DNA of 64,000 bases from Tremella fuciformis (Eukaryota > Basidiomycota > Tremellomycetes > Tremellales > Tremellaceae). Both the position numbers and the translations under genes were made by a program. This document shows positions 11,153-21,160 of this stretch, piece after piece. Numbering within the stretch: position 1 is the first letter of the stretch; every line of letters begins with the position of its first letter. The notes under the pieces were generated by a model. The model made no database searches and was not told where the DNA came from. It saw nothing but the letters and a program-made list of their open reading frames with translations. Location: contig CP136490.1 of NCBI GenBank assembly GCA_032768795.1, positions 806,001 through 870,000 of the forward strand. The letters are read 5' to 3'.

Positions 11153-12796
11153 TTAATCTTCTACCCAAACCAGATTCCCGTCCTTATCCATCTCTTGCTT
11201 CCACCCGTCCTTCGAGACAGGACCGTCAGGCGGCTCAAAGCCCTCGGCAGGATCAGGATTCGTCCACCCCCTCCCGACTCCTTCTTCCTCTATCCGCTCC
11301 GCGATCCCCCTGGTGACCGCCAAGCCCAGATCGTAGAACCCGTCATTGGTCTTGGCGTTAAACATGTACATGTGCGCATTCACCTCGTCCTTTGCCAACG
11401 TGTTCGTGGCGGGTCGCCACAGTGGGTACGTGGGATGTGACGGCGGGGGGAGGATAGCGAATGTCCGAGAAGATGTGAATGACCCAGAAGGTGGTATATG
11501 CGTGAAGAAGCTATCCGTCAGTTTCGATTCTTCATATGGGCAAGCTGCACGTACTTCCAAAATCTCACATTGTGTTCCTTCTCTAGTACTCCTGGGATAG
11601 CCAGCAACCGTGCCCGCAGCCCATCCTCGTCCCACAAATTCTTAACGAAAGTCATGTGGTCGTATCCCCACTTCCAGCCATTCATAAAGTCCTCTCGGCG
11701 GTAATACATCGTGCCGACCGCAGCTGCTCCGAGGGCAACTGCGCCGAGACCATACATGACATTGGTCGGAGGGGCGGAGAGATTTGATAGTGCGGGAAGG
11801 GACCATTTCGACTTGGCGCCCGTATCTGACGAGGACGCTGACTCGGATGTCACAGCTGACTGCTTGCTGCCTGGTACTTCCGGTTGCGGTGGTCTGGGTG
11901 CCGCAGATCCTGGTGCTTCGGGTGCAGCCGACGGCGGTTTTGACTTGGCGCCAAACTTGCCAAATCCCAGACCCACAGCAATGGGCGATAGCATCGTGAC
12001 CACCGAGGCTGCTTGCTCGTAGTAAGTTGCCGCTTGCGAAAGCTGATGTTTCTGGTGTTCAGCGTAGAGCGGCCGTCGCCCTGAGACACTCACAAAGACG
12101 TGGGGGTGTAATCCGAGATACTGGAATCATTAGCCTATCATATTGCTAGAGTCGAAGGTCAACACACTGGAGTGTCGAACGCTAGGTCCTGTCAGCTGAG
12201 ATGCAGACTGGTATGCGAGGGGCGTACCGCATATAGCGACCACTTTCGGCCACATTGGATCCCCTTCTCTAGTATTCCGCGCAATGTCAAGTGCCGCATC
12301 GGCGATTAACAGCCCGCCCATGCTGTCCATCAGCTCGGCAAGTCATCGGAATGGAGCCGCTGACGAATGGCCCATGAGCACCACCTTGGCTTTTCCCGCC
12401 CCTCCTCCTGCTCCATGATCGTTCTCGAGCTCAACGGTCAAGGTCGTCAGCCAGTCGACAAAAGCCAGAGTGGCCGCGATCTTGTGTATCAGCCAGACCC
12501 AAGAATGAATATGTTGAATGGCTTACCAGCTCGCCCCGGGTTTGGTATACGGGAAAGACGCGAGACTCTACGCGCAGAGAAGGATGTGTGGCTTGCAAGA
12601 GGTGTGATACGCCTAGCAGCTCAGTATCGCTGACGGTCTCGGCAAAAGAGACCCACGTTCTGGGAACGACTCAAAGGTCACTTCGTTTCCCTTGAATCTG
12701 AACATGAGCAGCTGTACCACTCGACCTACGTATTGATACTTACCCGTGTACCCAGACGAGAAGCAGCAGGTCTTTTGGGGGTTGCTTCTCTGACAT
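11153..12796 (-). CDS. DUF676-like alpha/beta hydrolase
   Basis: Nine exons: 12796-12744, 12697-12657, 12612-12527, 12480-12365, 12322-12228, 12181-12168, 12120-12094, 12051-11555 and 11510-11153, giving 428 aa. The N-terminus reads LLLLVWVHGFKGN (oxyanion-type HGF), the nucleophile elbow is GHSMGG, and the motif FDTPYLGLHP follows; all are typical of the DUF676/lipase-like serine hydrolases of fungi. A linker rich in A/P/S and a probable membrane span (GLGAVALGAAAVG) come next, so the enzyme is likely membrane-associated. The sixth exon is a 14-nt microexon encoding AFDTP. Substrate unknown, possibly lipid. It is the terminal neighbour of the epimerase gene. Confidence 0.8.
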
Positions 12797-14100
12797 TCTC
12801 CTTCGTTGACACGGATGACAAGTCTCATCTCGGCGCAGTGAGTGACGACACCGACGATCAGCCGCCACGTGGGACATGATTAGGGATCAACGTATACGAG
12901 CCTCCCACTTTGCCCAAGGGTCTACCCGCCGAAACAAGAAGACAATAAGCCGTTCGATCTTTTCCGACGTTTCATGTCTCTGTTCCTGAGCGACAAGGTC
13001 TTCTTCGTCTCTTCTCCTCTTTCTCATCACCAGGCAAACGACCCCGAGTGCACAACAAGCTGACCAAGAACGACTGACAATGCGCGACGTCCGAGCGGGC
13101 GACTGACAGTAGGGTTCGCCATGTATGCCCTTCGGGTGCGCGGCGAGCCGGGAGGGCCTGAAAGCAGGACCTGGCTATCCTGATCTGTCTGACCTGACGA
13201 TCCGCTGTTCCCGCGACTGGCACCTTTTTGCCATCTGAGCCTTGGCTCATAACGGGACCTCGTAGTGACTTTTGACGATGCCTCTTTGCTGCAATGTTCT
13301 CCCTCAAAGTACCATGGATCGGTGAGTGTGTCCTTATGATGGATGAAAGGACGTCCAAAGGGATGAGAGCTGATTGATCGAGGCCTGGTTCGGTGCCTTT
13401 GATGGCATCTGATCGTGCACACAGACACACACACACATACCGAGGCCTGAGCGGGGAGAAAGGGGAAGAAGCCCGGGCGGTAAAGGGGGAAAGGACGTTT
13501 TGACCGCGGACACACGCCGAGTGAGTGTGTTTCGTTCTCATGCTAATCCTCTTTTCTTGGCCGAGCTGAGTGTATGATCCAGTCCCATGGTCAACCCCCT
13601 CTGTCCCATCTCATCGCATTGCATCTTGAAACGACCTCCTCGCCTGGCCAATCAATCCCTCTCCCCACATCACCATCATCACACAAATCACACAAATCAC
13701 ACATCACTGTTTGCCCTGAAGGACGACCAAAAAATAAGAGGAGAGAAGCATCAAAACCCCATCACTCTTCCGACTATCCCCGTCTCTTCCTCTCCTTCAT
13801 CAATATATCATCTCAGACGCCTCACCTGCACATACGCCTACCCACCCTCGCCTCTGCGTACATTGCAGCACCATCACACTTCAGCTTTTACCCGCTTTGC
13901 AATTCATCTTCGACCCCACCACTGCGAGTCCCGCCGCCATCATTTCACTCCCCAATCACCCCTGGCTCGCACTACCTGGTGAGGCCCCTCTCAAGTCGAC
14001 TTCTTCTTTCCAGTCGACCCATTCCTTCCTCGACGATCCGTTCGGAGAGAACCCCTTTCTTGACGACCCGTTCGCAGACCCAGAAATAGTGAGAAGCGAC
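12797..14100. other. Gene-free region upstream of the RGS gene
   Basis: No supported gene. It contains a CA-rich microsatellite (13418-13438), about three tandem copies of a 9-bp unit CACAAATCA (13679-13705), and long pyrimidine-rich leader-like sequence from 13600 to 13970. A minus-strand open frame at 12972-13541 looks accidental. Just before the RGS start, 14014-14100 encodes an acidic DDPF-type repeat in frame with that gene, which may be a further exon if 13979-14013 is spliced. Confidence 0.5.
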
Positions 14101-16293
14101 ATGTCGAGCACGTCGCACATGATGAAGGTGACGAGGAGGGGGAGGCCGTTCATCAAGGTCAGTACAGCTGATGGCGAGGATCACTTCCAAGATTGGCGCT
14201 GACTGACAGGATGTACACGATTTATTTTCGACGCTGTTGATCAGCTTGGAGCTCAAGGAGCACCGAAGTTTCTTCAAATCCTATCCTTTCTCTTTCACAA
14301 CGTGAGCTACCATGAAGCTTCCGACTCCCCAGCTCACCTCGTAGTGATGAGGCTGCCGCCAACCTGTCTGCCCTCAAATTCTCTCAATCTCAGCGTCAGG
14401 CGGACCCCAAAGACCCCGCCCGCATCATCACCACAACTACTACGACGACCTTCTCTATGAGCCGCGAAATGGCCAAAGGCATCTTGCAGCAGCTCCTTGA
14501 TGCCCATCTCATTGAGAATGGCACCGACTTGTCCACCACCCAATTCAAAGAGCGTGGCATATACATGCCAACGCCGAAAGGTCTGCACATCCTCGAGCGT
14601 TTCATCACCAAGAACGGTATATCTGCCGACAACCTCCTCATCATCTTTGCCGAGATGCCCATCACCATGAAGCTGCTGCACCTCGAGCGACGCACTTCGG
14701 ATGACGAGATTATCGTAACCAAGTCGGTCATTGACGTCCTCTTCCGTCGCATGTGCGGTGTCACGAAGCCGAACATCACCACCATGTCCGACGAGGAATT
14801 GGCCAAGTTCAACACCCTGCGATGGTACGTCAAGGGGGACACCGACAAAATCGGCGATATGGACAGAAGCGAAGGCATGCCATTCCGCAAAGTCTCGAGT
14901 GGTTCCAAGGGCGCTTCCGATGAGTACCACTTCAGCGCCATGTTGATGATCGACTGGTTGTTGGAGTACTCCACTTGTGTCGGTATGGACGAGGCGACCG
15001 AGCTGGCAGCGCAAATGGTGCGGTACGGTCTCATCACGCTCGTCGCGGACAAAGGCAAGGTCAAGGAGGGGAACATGGTTGTCACTGTCCGAGGCGGAGG
15101 TGCGGGTGGTGCTGCCGGTGCCGCTATGGTAGGTTTAAAAGCAACAAGGTGTGATCAGAGCTGACAGCGCAAGCAAGAGGCCGAGTTTCGCGCCACGGAC
15201 AAGGCGGTGTATCGGCTCACCAAAGAGGGCATCGCCACCGCGCGATGGGAGACCAGCGCCAAAGGCTCAAACAGCGCCGCGGCCGCATCCAAACCCAACT
15301 TGCACGCCCAAGATTCTGCCACCTCTCTCTCGAAAGCTCGTCCATCGCACTCGACGGAGGATACACGCTCCTCTGGCGGAGAGCTGGCCCGCCGTCCCTC
15401 TTTGAGCGGCAACGCGCTCCGTGCAGCGGAGCATCACGACGACAAAGACGCTCATGGGAAAGATTCGCACACCGCACGGCTCAAGACCATCCTCGAGGAG
15501 CCTGCCTTGCGCAGTCTATTCCGTGAATTTCTCAAGCTCAACTTCTGCGAGGAGAACATGTCTTTTTGGCTCGATGTGCAGGATCTCAAACGCCGCTTCA
15601 ACACCACGTCCACGGCTGTGGCTGGTCCCTCTGCAGCCGGCGCCAAAGGAAGCAAGACGCCGACTGCCAACCAGATGGAGAAGCATCATCAGGAGTTGAT
15701 CACGATGGCCTTTGTCATCTACAACAGTGAGTCTGGTCTCGTCTGACTGTGACTGTACTGACGGGTAGCGTTCTTGGCCCCCGCCTCGCCCTGCGAGCTG
15801 AACATCGACCATAACCTGCGAGCCGAGCTCATCTCGTACATGAATAAGGTCACGAACGACAAGGAGGCCGCAGCAAAGGGGCAGATGACGCCCGAAGCCG
15901 CGTCCAACATGCACGCAAGCCAAATCCAGAACATGGTCAAGCTATACGAGAGGATTCAGGGATACATCTTCAGGCTGATGGCTACCGACTCGGTCCCAAA
16001 GGTGAGCCTAATCGTCTTTGTTTGCCCTTCCCAGAGAAAGCTGACAGCCGTAGTTCTGCAAGACAGAGCGTTTCCTCAAGCTGTGGGAGAGCCTGTTCAA
16101 GGAGGAGGATCGGTACCAAGACCCCGACGGAGGCGTCTTCGGCCCCAGCTCGAAAGGCGTCCCTCAAGTCGACGACCTGCAGCCGTCGCCCACCCGAGCA
16201 TACATGACCATCTCCCAAGCAGCCAACGAGAAGGCCGCGGCTGCCGAGCGGGAGCGTCTGCGCCAAGCCGGAGGAAACATGGGCTTCCGGTGA
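14101..16293 (+). CDS. Regulator of G-protein signalling with DEP domains (Sst2/FlbA/Crg1 type)
   Basis: Six exons: 14101-14157, 14210-14301, 14345-15128, 15168-15726, 15769-16001 and 16054-16293, giving 654 aa. The N-terminal half has two DEP-like segments (one around GRPFIKDVHDLFSTLL, one around DEYHFSAMLMIDWLLEYS), which in Sst2 tether the protein to a receptor tail. The C-terminal RGS domain starts near RLKTILEEPALRSLFREF and contains ENMSFWLDVQDLKRRF; this domain accelerates GTP hydrolysis by G-alpha. Expected role: damping pheromone/mating or nutrient G-protein signalling at the plasma membrane. The start is uncertain: an in-frame acidic stretch lies just upstream. A candidate receptor gene sits 2 kb downstream (18244-20180). 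Confidence 0.93.
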
Positions 16294-16731
16294 GGAATTG
16301 GCGGGGTGCGATGCGAGTAATGATGATGGTGGATCTGTGTGTTCGAGTGTATGGCCCAGTATCAGTGCTAGAGCTTGGTCTCTGTATAGTTCCCCTGTGC
16401 ATATAACTGTACGCATTTCATCGGTCTTGCCGCCGGTTGAGCCCTGAAACCCGACACGACTTCCGGCCGCGCACACACACAACTTATTCTTCTACCTTTC
16501 TTTCCTGCCTTTCGGTGATCAGGCGCACGCGCAGGAACAGCGATGTCTTCAAGGCGATCACAAGACCCTCACGCACGTTCGTGCGACTCCATCCGTCGAC
16601 GCCGTACCAACGGTCGCAGGGGGAATAAAATAAGACTAACAGACGTCCTGACTCACCTCTGACGAGTCCAGTGTCCAGATTCTCCTCAATTCATCTGAAA
16701 AGCACTCATCTCGCCGCACTTGGCGGGCACA
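16294..16731. other. Intergenic region
   Basis: A 438-bp gap between two genes on the same strand. Nothing recognised beyond a short CA run near 16472-16482. Confidence 0.5.
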
Positions 16732-17817
16732 ATGCCCAAATTCGACCCGGCAGTGTGTATCGGGTGAGCATCCCTGGGACATGCGGGGTCCAACGGCTCG
16801 GTATAGCGGGTAGCTAACGGGAAGACCGTGGAAAGGGGGCCAGCAAGTCGGCGTGACCATACCCTACCTCCAAGCGGCCAAACTTAAACGGCCGCTGCTC
16901 ATACATCCGCTTCTCGAGTGTCTGACTTGGGATCCAAGTGAGTGTACCCCCTTACAAGATGTCACCATGGATTACTGACGACCAGAACCATATGGCGTGA
17001 GTCCCGCGCGAGTTTGGGCTGGGATATCGGGCTGATGTGCACAGAAATATATCTCGTGGAACGTGGTCGAGTTCCCTATGATGGCTTGTATCTATATCGA
17101 TTACGACGACACGCCTACTGGTAGGTCGTACTTTGCAAGGAGTAGGAGCTGAGTGGTAGAGCTTGTGAAGGAACGCTTTCAGCCTGCTACTTCGCCCAAA
17201 GTGGAAGAGCTGCACTTGCTACACTACGATACAGGGTGAGTGACGCATCGAGGCAGGAAAGATCGGCTGATGGCAGGTGGTCAATACGGATAGCAAATCG
17301 TCTAGGTGTCAAGTGACTACCCTTCACAGGCATCGAAGTATGGCTGAAAGATAGCTTGACCGACGTTTTGCAGGGCGTTTTCGAGTGTGAGCTCTCCGGA
17401 GCTAATGCGCACGGAAAAAAGCTGATGGATCCGTCTTCGCTAGTCCGCTATACGTCGATGAGCTCGGCGAGATGCATCCAAGGTGAGCTGCATCTTTATA
17501 CAGAAGCTGACGGCTGACACGTCAGAGCAGTGAGGATCATGTGAGTCAGCATGGTCTGCTTCGAGTCATGTTGACAGATCAGGGAGCAGCAGTATTTCGA
17601 GAAACGCGCCCAAGGCTTCTACGATACCTTCAAGGGGTATCGCAAGTCCGATGCTCTCGTGCGTTCGCCCGACGCCTCCTCACTTTACGAATGCAGGGCT
17701 AACCGCCAGTTGGGCCAGACATATTTCAACGGCATAAGGTATCAGCCCGAACTGGCAGAACGCAAGCTCAACTTTCGCGCGACCAACGTCTTCATCCTCA
17801 GCCTCGGCAACTGCTGA
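16732..17817 (+). CDS. Unidentified 217-aa protein in eleven small exons
   Basis: I do not recognise this protein. Eleven exons close in phase: 16732-16763, 16825-16937, 16986-16996, 17045-17120, 17160-17235, 17277-17305, 17330-17386, 17422-17482, 17531-17540, 17578-17658 and 17710-17817. Two are microexons (11 and 10 nt) and one intron is only 24 nt. The product has no signal peptide or membrane span and is rich in aromatic residues (ISWNVVEFPMMACIYIDYDD, IEVWLKDS, QTYFNGIRY), suggesting a compact soluble fold. The last intron (17659-17709, 51 nt) has no stop and is divisible by three, so a 17-residue longer isoform is possible. Coding is supported by consistent phase across ten introns, not by homology. 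Confidence 0.6.
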
Positions 17818-18243
17818 CACAAACACCGCATACCATACATACATCGCATGCATCGAGTTCACAACGTGCGCTGCCCCGAAGTGGACCGAAAGCGAGCGAC
17901 CCCGCCCGAATGAGGCAAGTGCCACCCCTGCCTCCGTACGCAAATGGGCAAACATGAGACATGGTGTGGAGTGTGGTCTGCCTGCTGTTCTTGCGACTTG
18001 CGTCATGCGGCAGATTGGCCGTAGTCGGTCTGGAGGCAACGTGAGCGGCAGTGGCGCGTTGATCACTCAGCAGACAAGCTGACTTCGTTCATCACGCTAT
18101 GCGTATTCTCATATCTGACATCTCGACGAGACTCTTCGACATTCCTCACGCTTTTACACGCTACTCAGCTATTGACACGGGCAGAAGCCCGGTGGGGCAT
18201 CGAGCAGACGCCTCACGGAGTCGAGGCTTATTGGGAGGGGACC
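17818..18243. other. Intergenic region before the receptor gene
   Basis: A 426-bp gap between two plus-strand genes. The minus-strand open frame here overlaps the last exon of the preceding gene and is taken as a shadow. No motif recognised. Confidence 0.45.
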
Positions 18244-20180
18244 ATGAACCGAGGTCTGCGGACAGTCGCCATCTTCAATGTGACGCTATCGTCGATAACA
18301 CTCCTTGCAGGCGTATGCGTGCTTGGTCGGGCAGTCTGGACACGGCGGACGGACGGGGATGACGCCTCTTCACCTACGAGTCGATTGAGGCGCACCCTGG
18401 TCTTATGTCTCTTGGGAGCCGATCTGCTTGTCTCGTGGGTCCATCCTCTACCGCGCGGAAGTCCGCCCAGCTGATGGTCAGGACCGCAACACTCGGGACG
18501 GGGGCCACTACGCTGGCTAGGGGGAGTGCATCAAGGCGGGACTGTTCAGTGCTGGGCTGGCTGTTCTCGACTTCGTGCCTTTGGTCGGTCCTTCGCACGG
18601 ACTGTCACTTCGGCGCTGACGCTCAGGCAATTTGAGTTTGCATTAGTAGCTATGACCGGTCATTGTCGGAGATTGATCATTGAGACATAGGCATTGGCAC
18701 TCTCGACCTATGTCGCTCTACGGCACCCGCTCAGCCCTGCCAAGGCGGTGATCGAAGCGCGGCCTTGGTACTTGGCCGGAGGCGTCGTCGTATTGGGCGC
18801 GCTTCCCGCCAGCATATGGCTTCCGCTGAAAGGAGTGAGTATGCTGTTTCTTGTTCTTGCTCAAAACTAACAGTCAGTATATGGAGTCAAGGTAACAGGC
18901 CCTTCTGGCATGCGGCTGCAATGTGCACTTACTCTTTAGTACACTCTGTTTGCCCAACTCCGTCCGTCCGCCATCTGGCGAATTGCTCCTCTTCCTTCCT
19001 CGGCTCATCTCTGCCCTGCTCATCATGTTCATCTACGCCTCGCTGATCCACTTTCTTAATCGGCCGGAGCTCACGACGGCCCTTTCACCCGAGACAGAGC
19101 GCCAGACCTTCTCGGAGCGGTTCCGAAGATCTCTCTCCCCGCCCAGCCAGCAGGTCATCATTTTGCCCGACGCGCCGCCGTGGGAGCGCATGACATTCCC
19201 CTCGACGTCATTCGGTATAGATTCCATGACATCCCCAGCGGCGCCTCGCACGGCGAGACTGCCCCCAGAGACACCCGAGGATGTTCGAAGGATACTGAGC
19301 AGACCGCGGCCACTGTCTTCTCTGCGAAAAGTGACTACTGTTGAGGTCGAGGAGCCTAAACGCACTTCGCCAAAACCCGAGTTGATCGTGCGAATACGCT
19401 CGCCCGACTCGGTATACTTGCCACACCACCGCTCGGCCTCCATGGCCTCTGTAGCGAGCACGCAGTCCACCTGCTCAGTACGGTCAGATGTGACGGCCGT
19501 GTCCGCCTTGGTGATGCCCCCACGCAAGAGCCTCTCTGTCTGCGGGGACGATGGTGCGGCTGCACGAGTGGAAGAGGTTCAGGAAGAGGAAGAGATCGAG
19601 GACTTCTGGGGAATGCTCAAGTATACTCCCGATCAGGAAACGGAGCACTCTCCGCACGGTCAGCTGGGACACAGCAACTCGAAGCGCAAAGCGCGCAGCC
19701 GGCCCGGGACAGCGGGGACCGTGAGGAGCTTGCGACTTGTCTCGGGCGCAAGCACGATTTCGATGTTGAGCGCAGTGCAAGAGCACCCGCCCCTGGAAAG
19801 CCTGGCACGGTGCATGAATCGCAAGACGACGCATTTCTTGACGTGCTTTCCTGTATTGGTGAGTAATTAGCGGTGGTAGCAGTAGTGGCAGGGCTGAGCA
19901 TGAGTACTTGGTGATTTGCGCGCTGGCACTTGCACGGTTCGTCCTTGTCGTATCTCGCGACCACCCGCATGAGGTGTCCATCGGTATCATGACTATCCTT
20001 GCTACTCTCGCACAGGGCATTGGCAATGTGATCATCTTCGGAGTCGTGGAGAGAAAGTGGGTCTCCAGACGTGGGCGCAAGGTGAAGCGGAAGCTGACGA
20101 ATAGTACACAGCGATCGTATCGTTTCGAACGAGATCGAGCAGAGGCCGCAGCAGAGGGATACCCGATATGTGAAGCCTAA
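18244..20180 (+). CDS. Seven-transmembrane G-protein-coupled receptor-like protein
   Basis: Six exons: 18244-18434, 18482-18587, 18691-18834, 18878-18891 (14-nt microexon), 18940-19858 and 19905-20180, giving 549 aa. Seven hydrophobic segments are visible: VAIFNVTLSSITLLAGVCVL; LVLCLLGADLLVSTATL; CSVLGWLFSTSCLWSALAL; WYLAGGVVVLGALPASIW; LLLFLPRLISALLIMFIYAS; YLVICALALARFVLVV; IMTILATLAQGIGNVIIF. A third cytoplasmic loop of about 280 residues, Ser/Arg/Glu-rich, separates TM5 and TM6, as in Git3/cAMP-receptor-like fungal receptors. The ligand is unknown, probably a nutrient or pheromone-like signal. The C-terminal end is uncertain: an alternative 44-nt or 34-nt intron after TM7 would change the last 30-40 residues. 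An RGS gene lies nearby on the same strand. Confidence 0.78.
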
Positions 20181-20358
20181 GATCAGTAGATGCCGGGACG
20201 AGTTGTATATCGCCAGAAGATCGTATTCGCGGGGAGGTCAGCCGCAGAGCTATGTTTCCAGGCATGGTCCGGTCGTGAGGATTGACATAACCTGCTGCAT
20301 GCTACACTACCTTCCAATGCTCTGCTCCATCCGAGGCCTCGCGCTGAGCTCTCGATGT

Positions 20359-20728
20359 TTACGACTTCATCTCGTCGCCGGTGCGCTTGAGCTCCTCGCC
20401 CGCTCCCTCGGCAGCCTGGCCAGCAGCGCCATCGGCGTTGAAGCTGAGATCAGTCACAGGTACAAAGCCGTTCTAGGACACGCACTGCTGCCCGATGGCG
20501 CCGTCCTTGTCGAAGGGCCCGCCGACTGAGTAGATTAAGCTCTTCGAATCTGAGGTGGATGAGGGGTTTGGACTCACCAGCCTGAGCGGTCCCGCCGATC
20601 GCGCCGTCCGCGTTGAACTGGGAGCCGATGGCCCCGTCAGCCTGCCTGTCAGTGGCCCCTTCAAACGGGCGAGCACGGAGTGGACTCACCTTGAAGGCGT
20701 CGCCGGCGGACTTGAGAGCGTCAGACAT
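20359..20728 (-). CDS. Small G-A-I-G repeat protein, stress-protein-like
   Basis: Four exons: 20728-20690, 20641-20578, 20525-20480 and 20443-20359, giving a 77-residue hydrophilic protein. It opens MSDALKSAGDAF and then repeats a unit of the form F-(N/D)-x-D-G-A-I-G: ADGAIGSQF, NADGAIGGTAQ, DKDGAIGQQ, NADGAAGQA. It ends in a charged helix with GEELKRTGDEM. There is no signal peptide or membrane span. Small glycine-rich repeat proteins of this kind are often abundant in stressed fungal cells, but the function here is inference. Each of the first three repeat units roughly coincides with an exon, suggesting growth by exon duplication. Confidence 0.75.
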
Positions 20729-21160
20729 GGTGATATGTTGTTTGGGTTGGGTAGGAGGTGGACTTGTGCTGAGGAATAGATGTGGATGTAGAGATCGAGA
20801 TGCATCTGCAGGCTATATACGTTTGGGAAGGCTCGTGCGGCAGGTGATCGCCGGTGACTGACTGACTGACGTCACGACGATCTCTCCCTCTTCTGCAGCA
20901 TCAAACACGTGTGGCAGGACCGAATGTGGCATTTCCATTGTGAGCTGAAGAGAGTCCAGACCTCGCACGATGGATTCATCGGTGTCTGCAAGTATTCGCG
21001 GCAGACTTTGCAGACGCCAATGGCTCTGGCTTCACTCGTCCTTCTGTTTTCTCTGCATCCTCCCCTAACCTCTTAGTAGCCTTGCGCATTTGGTACGACA
21101 AGCGCCTGGGCACGCCCTCTTCCGTTATCCTCTTCGTGCTGACAACTACTAACAATCCAC
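20729..21160. other. Intergenic region
   Basis: A 432-bp gap upstream of the small repeat gene and downstream of the permease gene. A 'ccccta' STRE-like element lies at about 21061-21067, consistent with, but not proof of, stress control. No gene seen. Confidence 0.4.

Noticed and set aside
12972..13541. 189-aa minus-strand open frame in the RGS upstream region
   Set aside because: Low-complexity Arg/Ser-rich sequence over a CA repeat, no splice continuation, no domain.
16986..16996. Reading the unidentified gene without microexons
   Set aside because: Skipping the 11-nt exon breaks frame between WDP and KYISWN; keeping it closes phase with good GT-AG borders.
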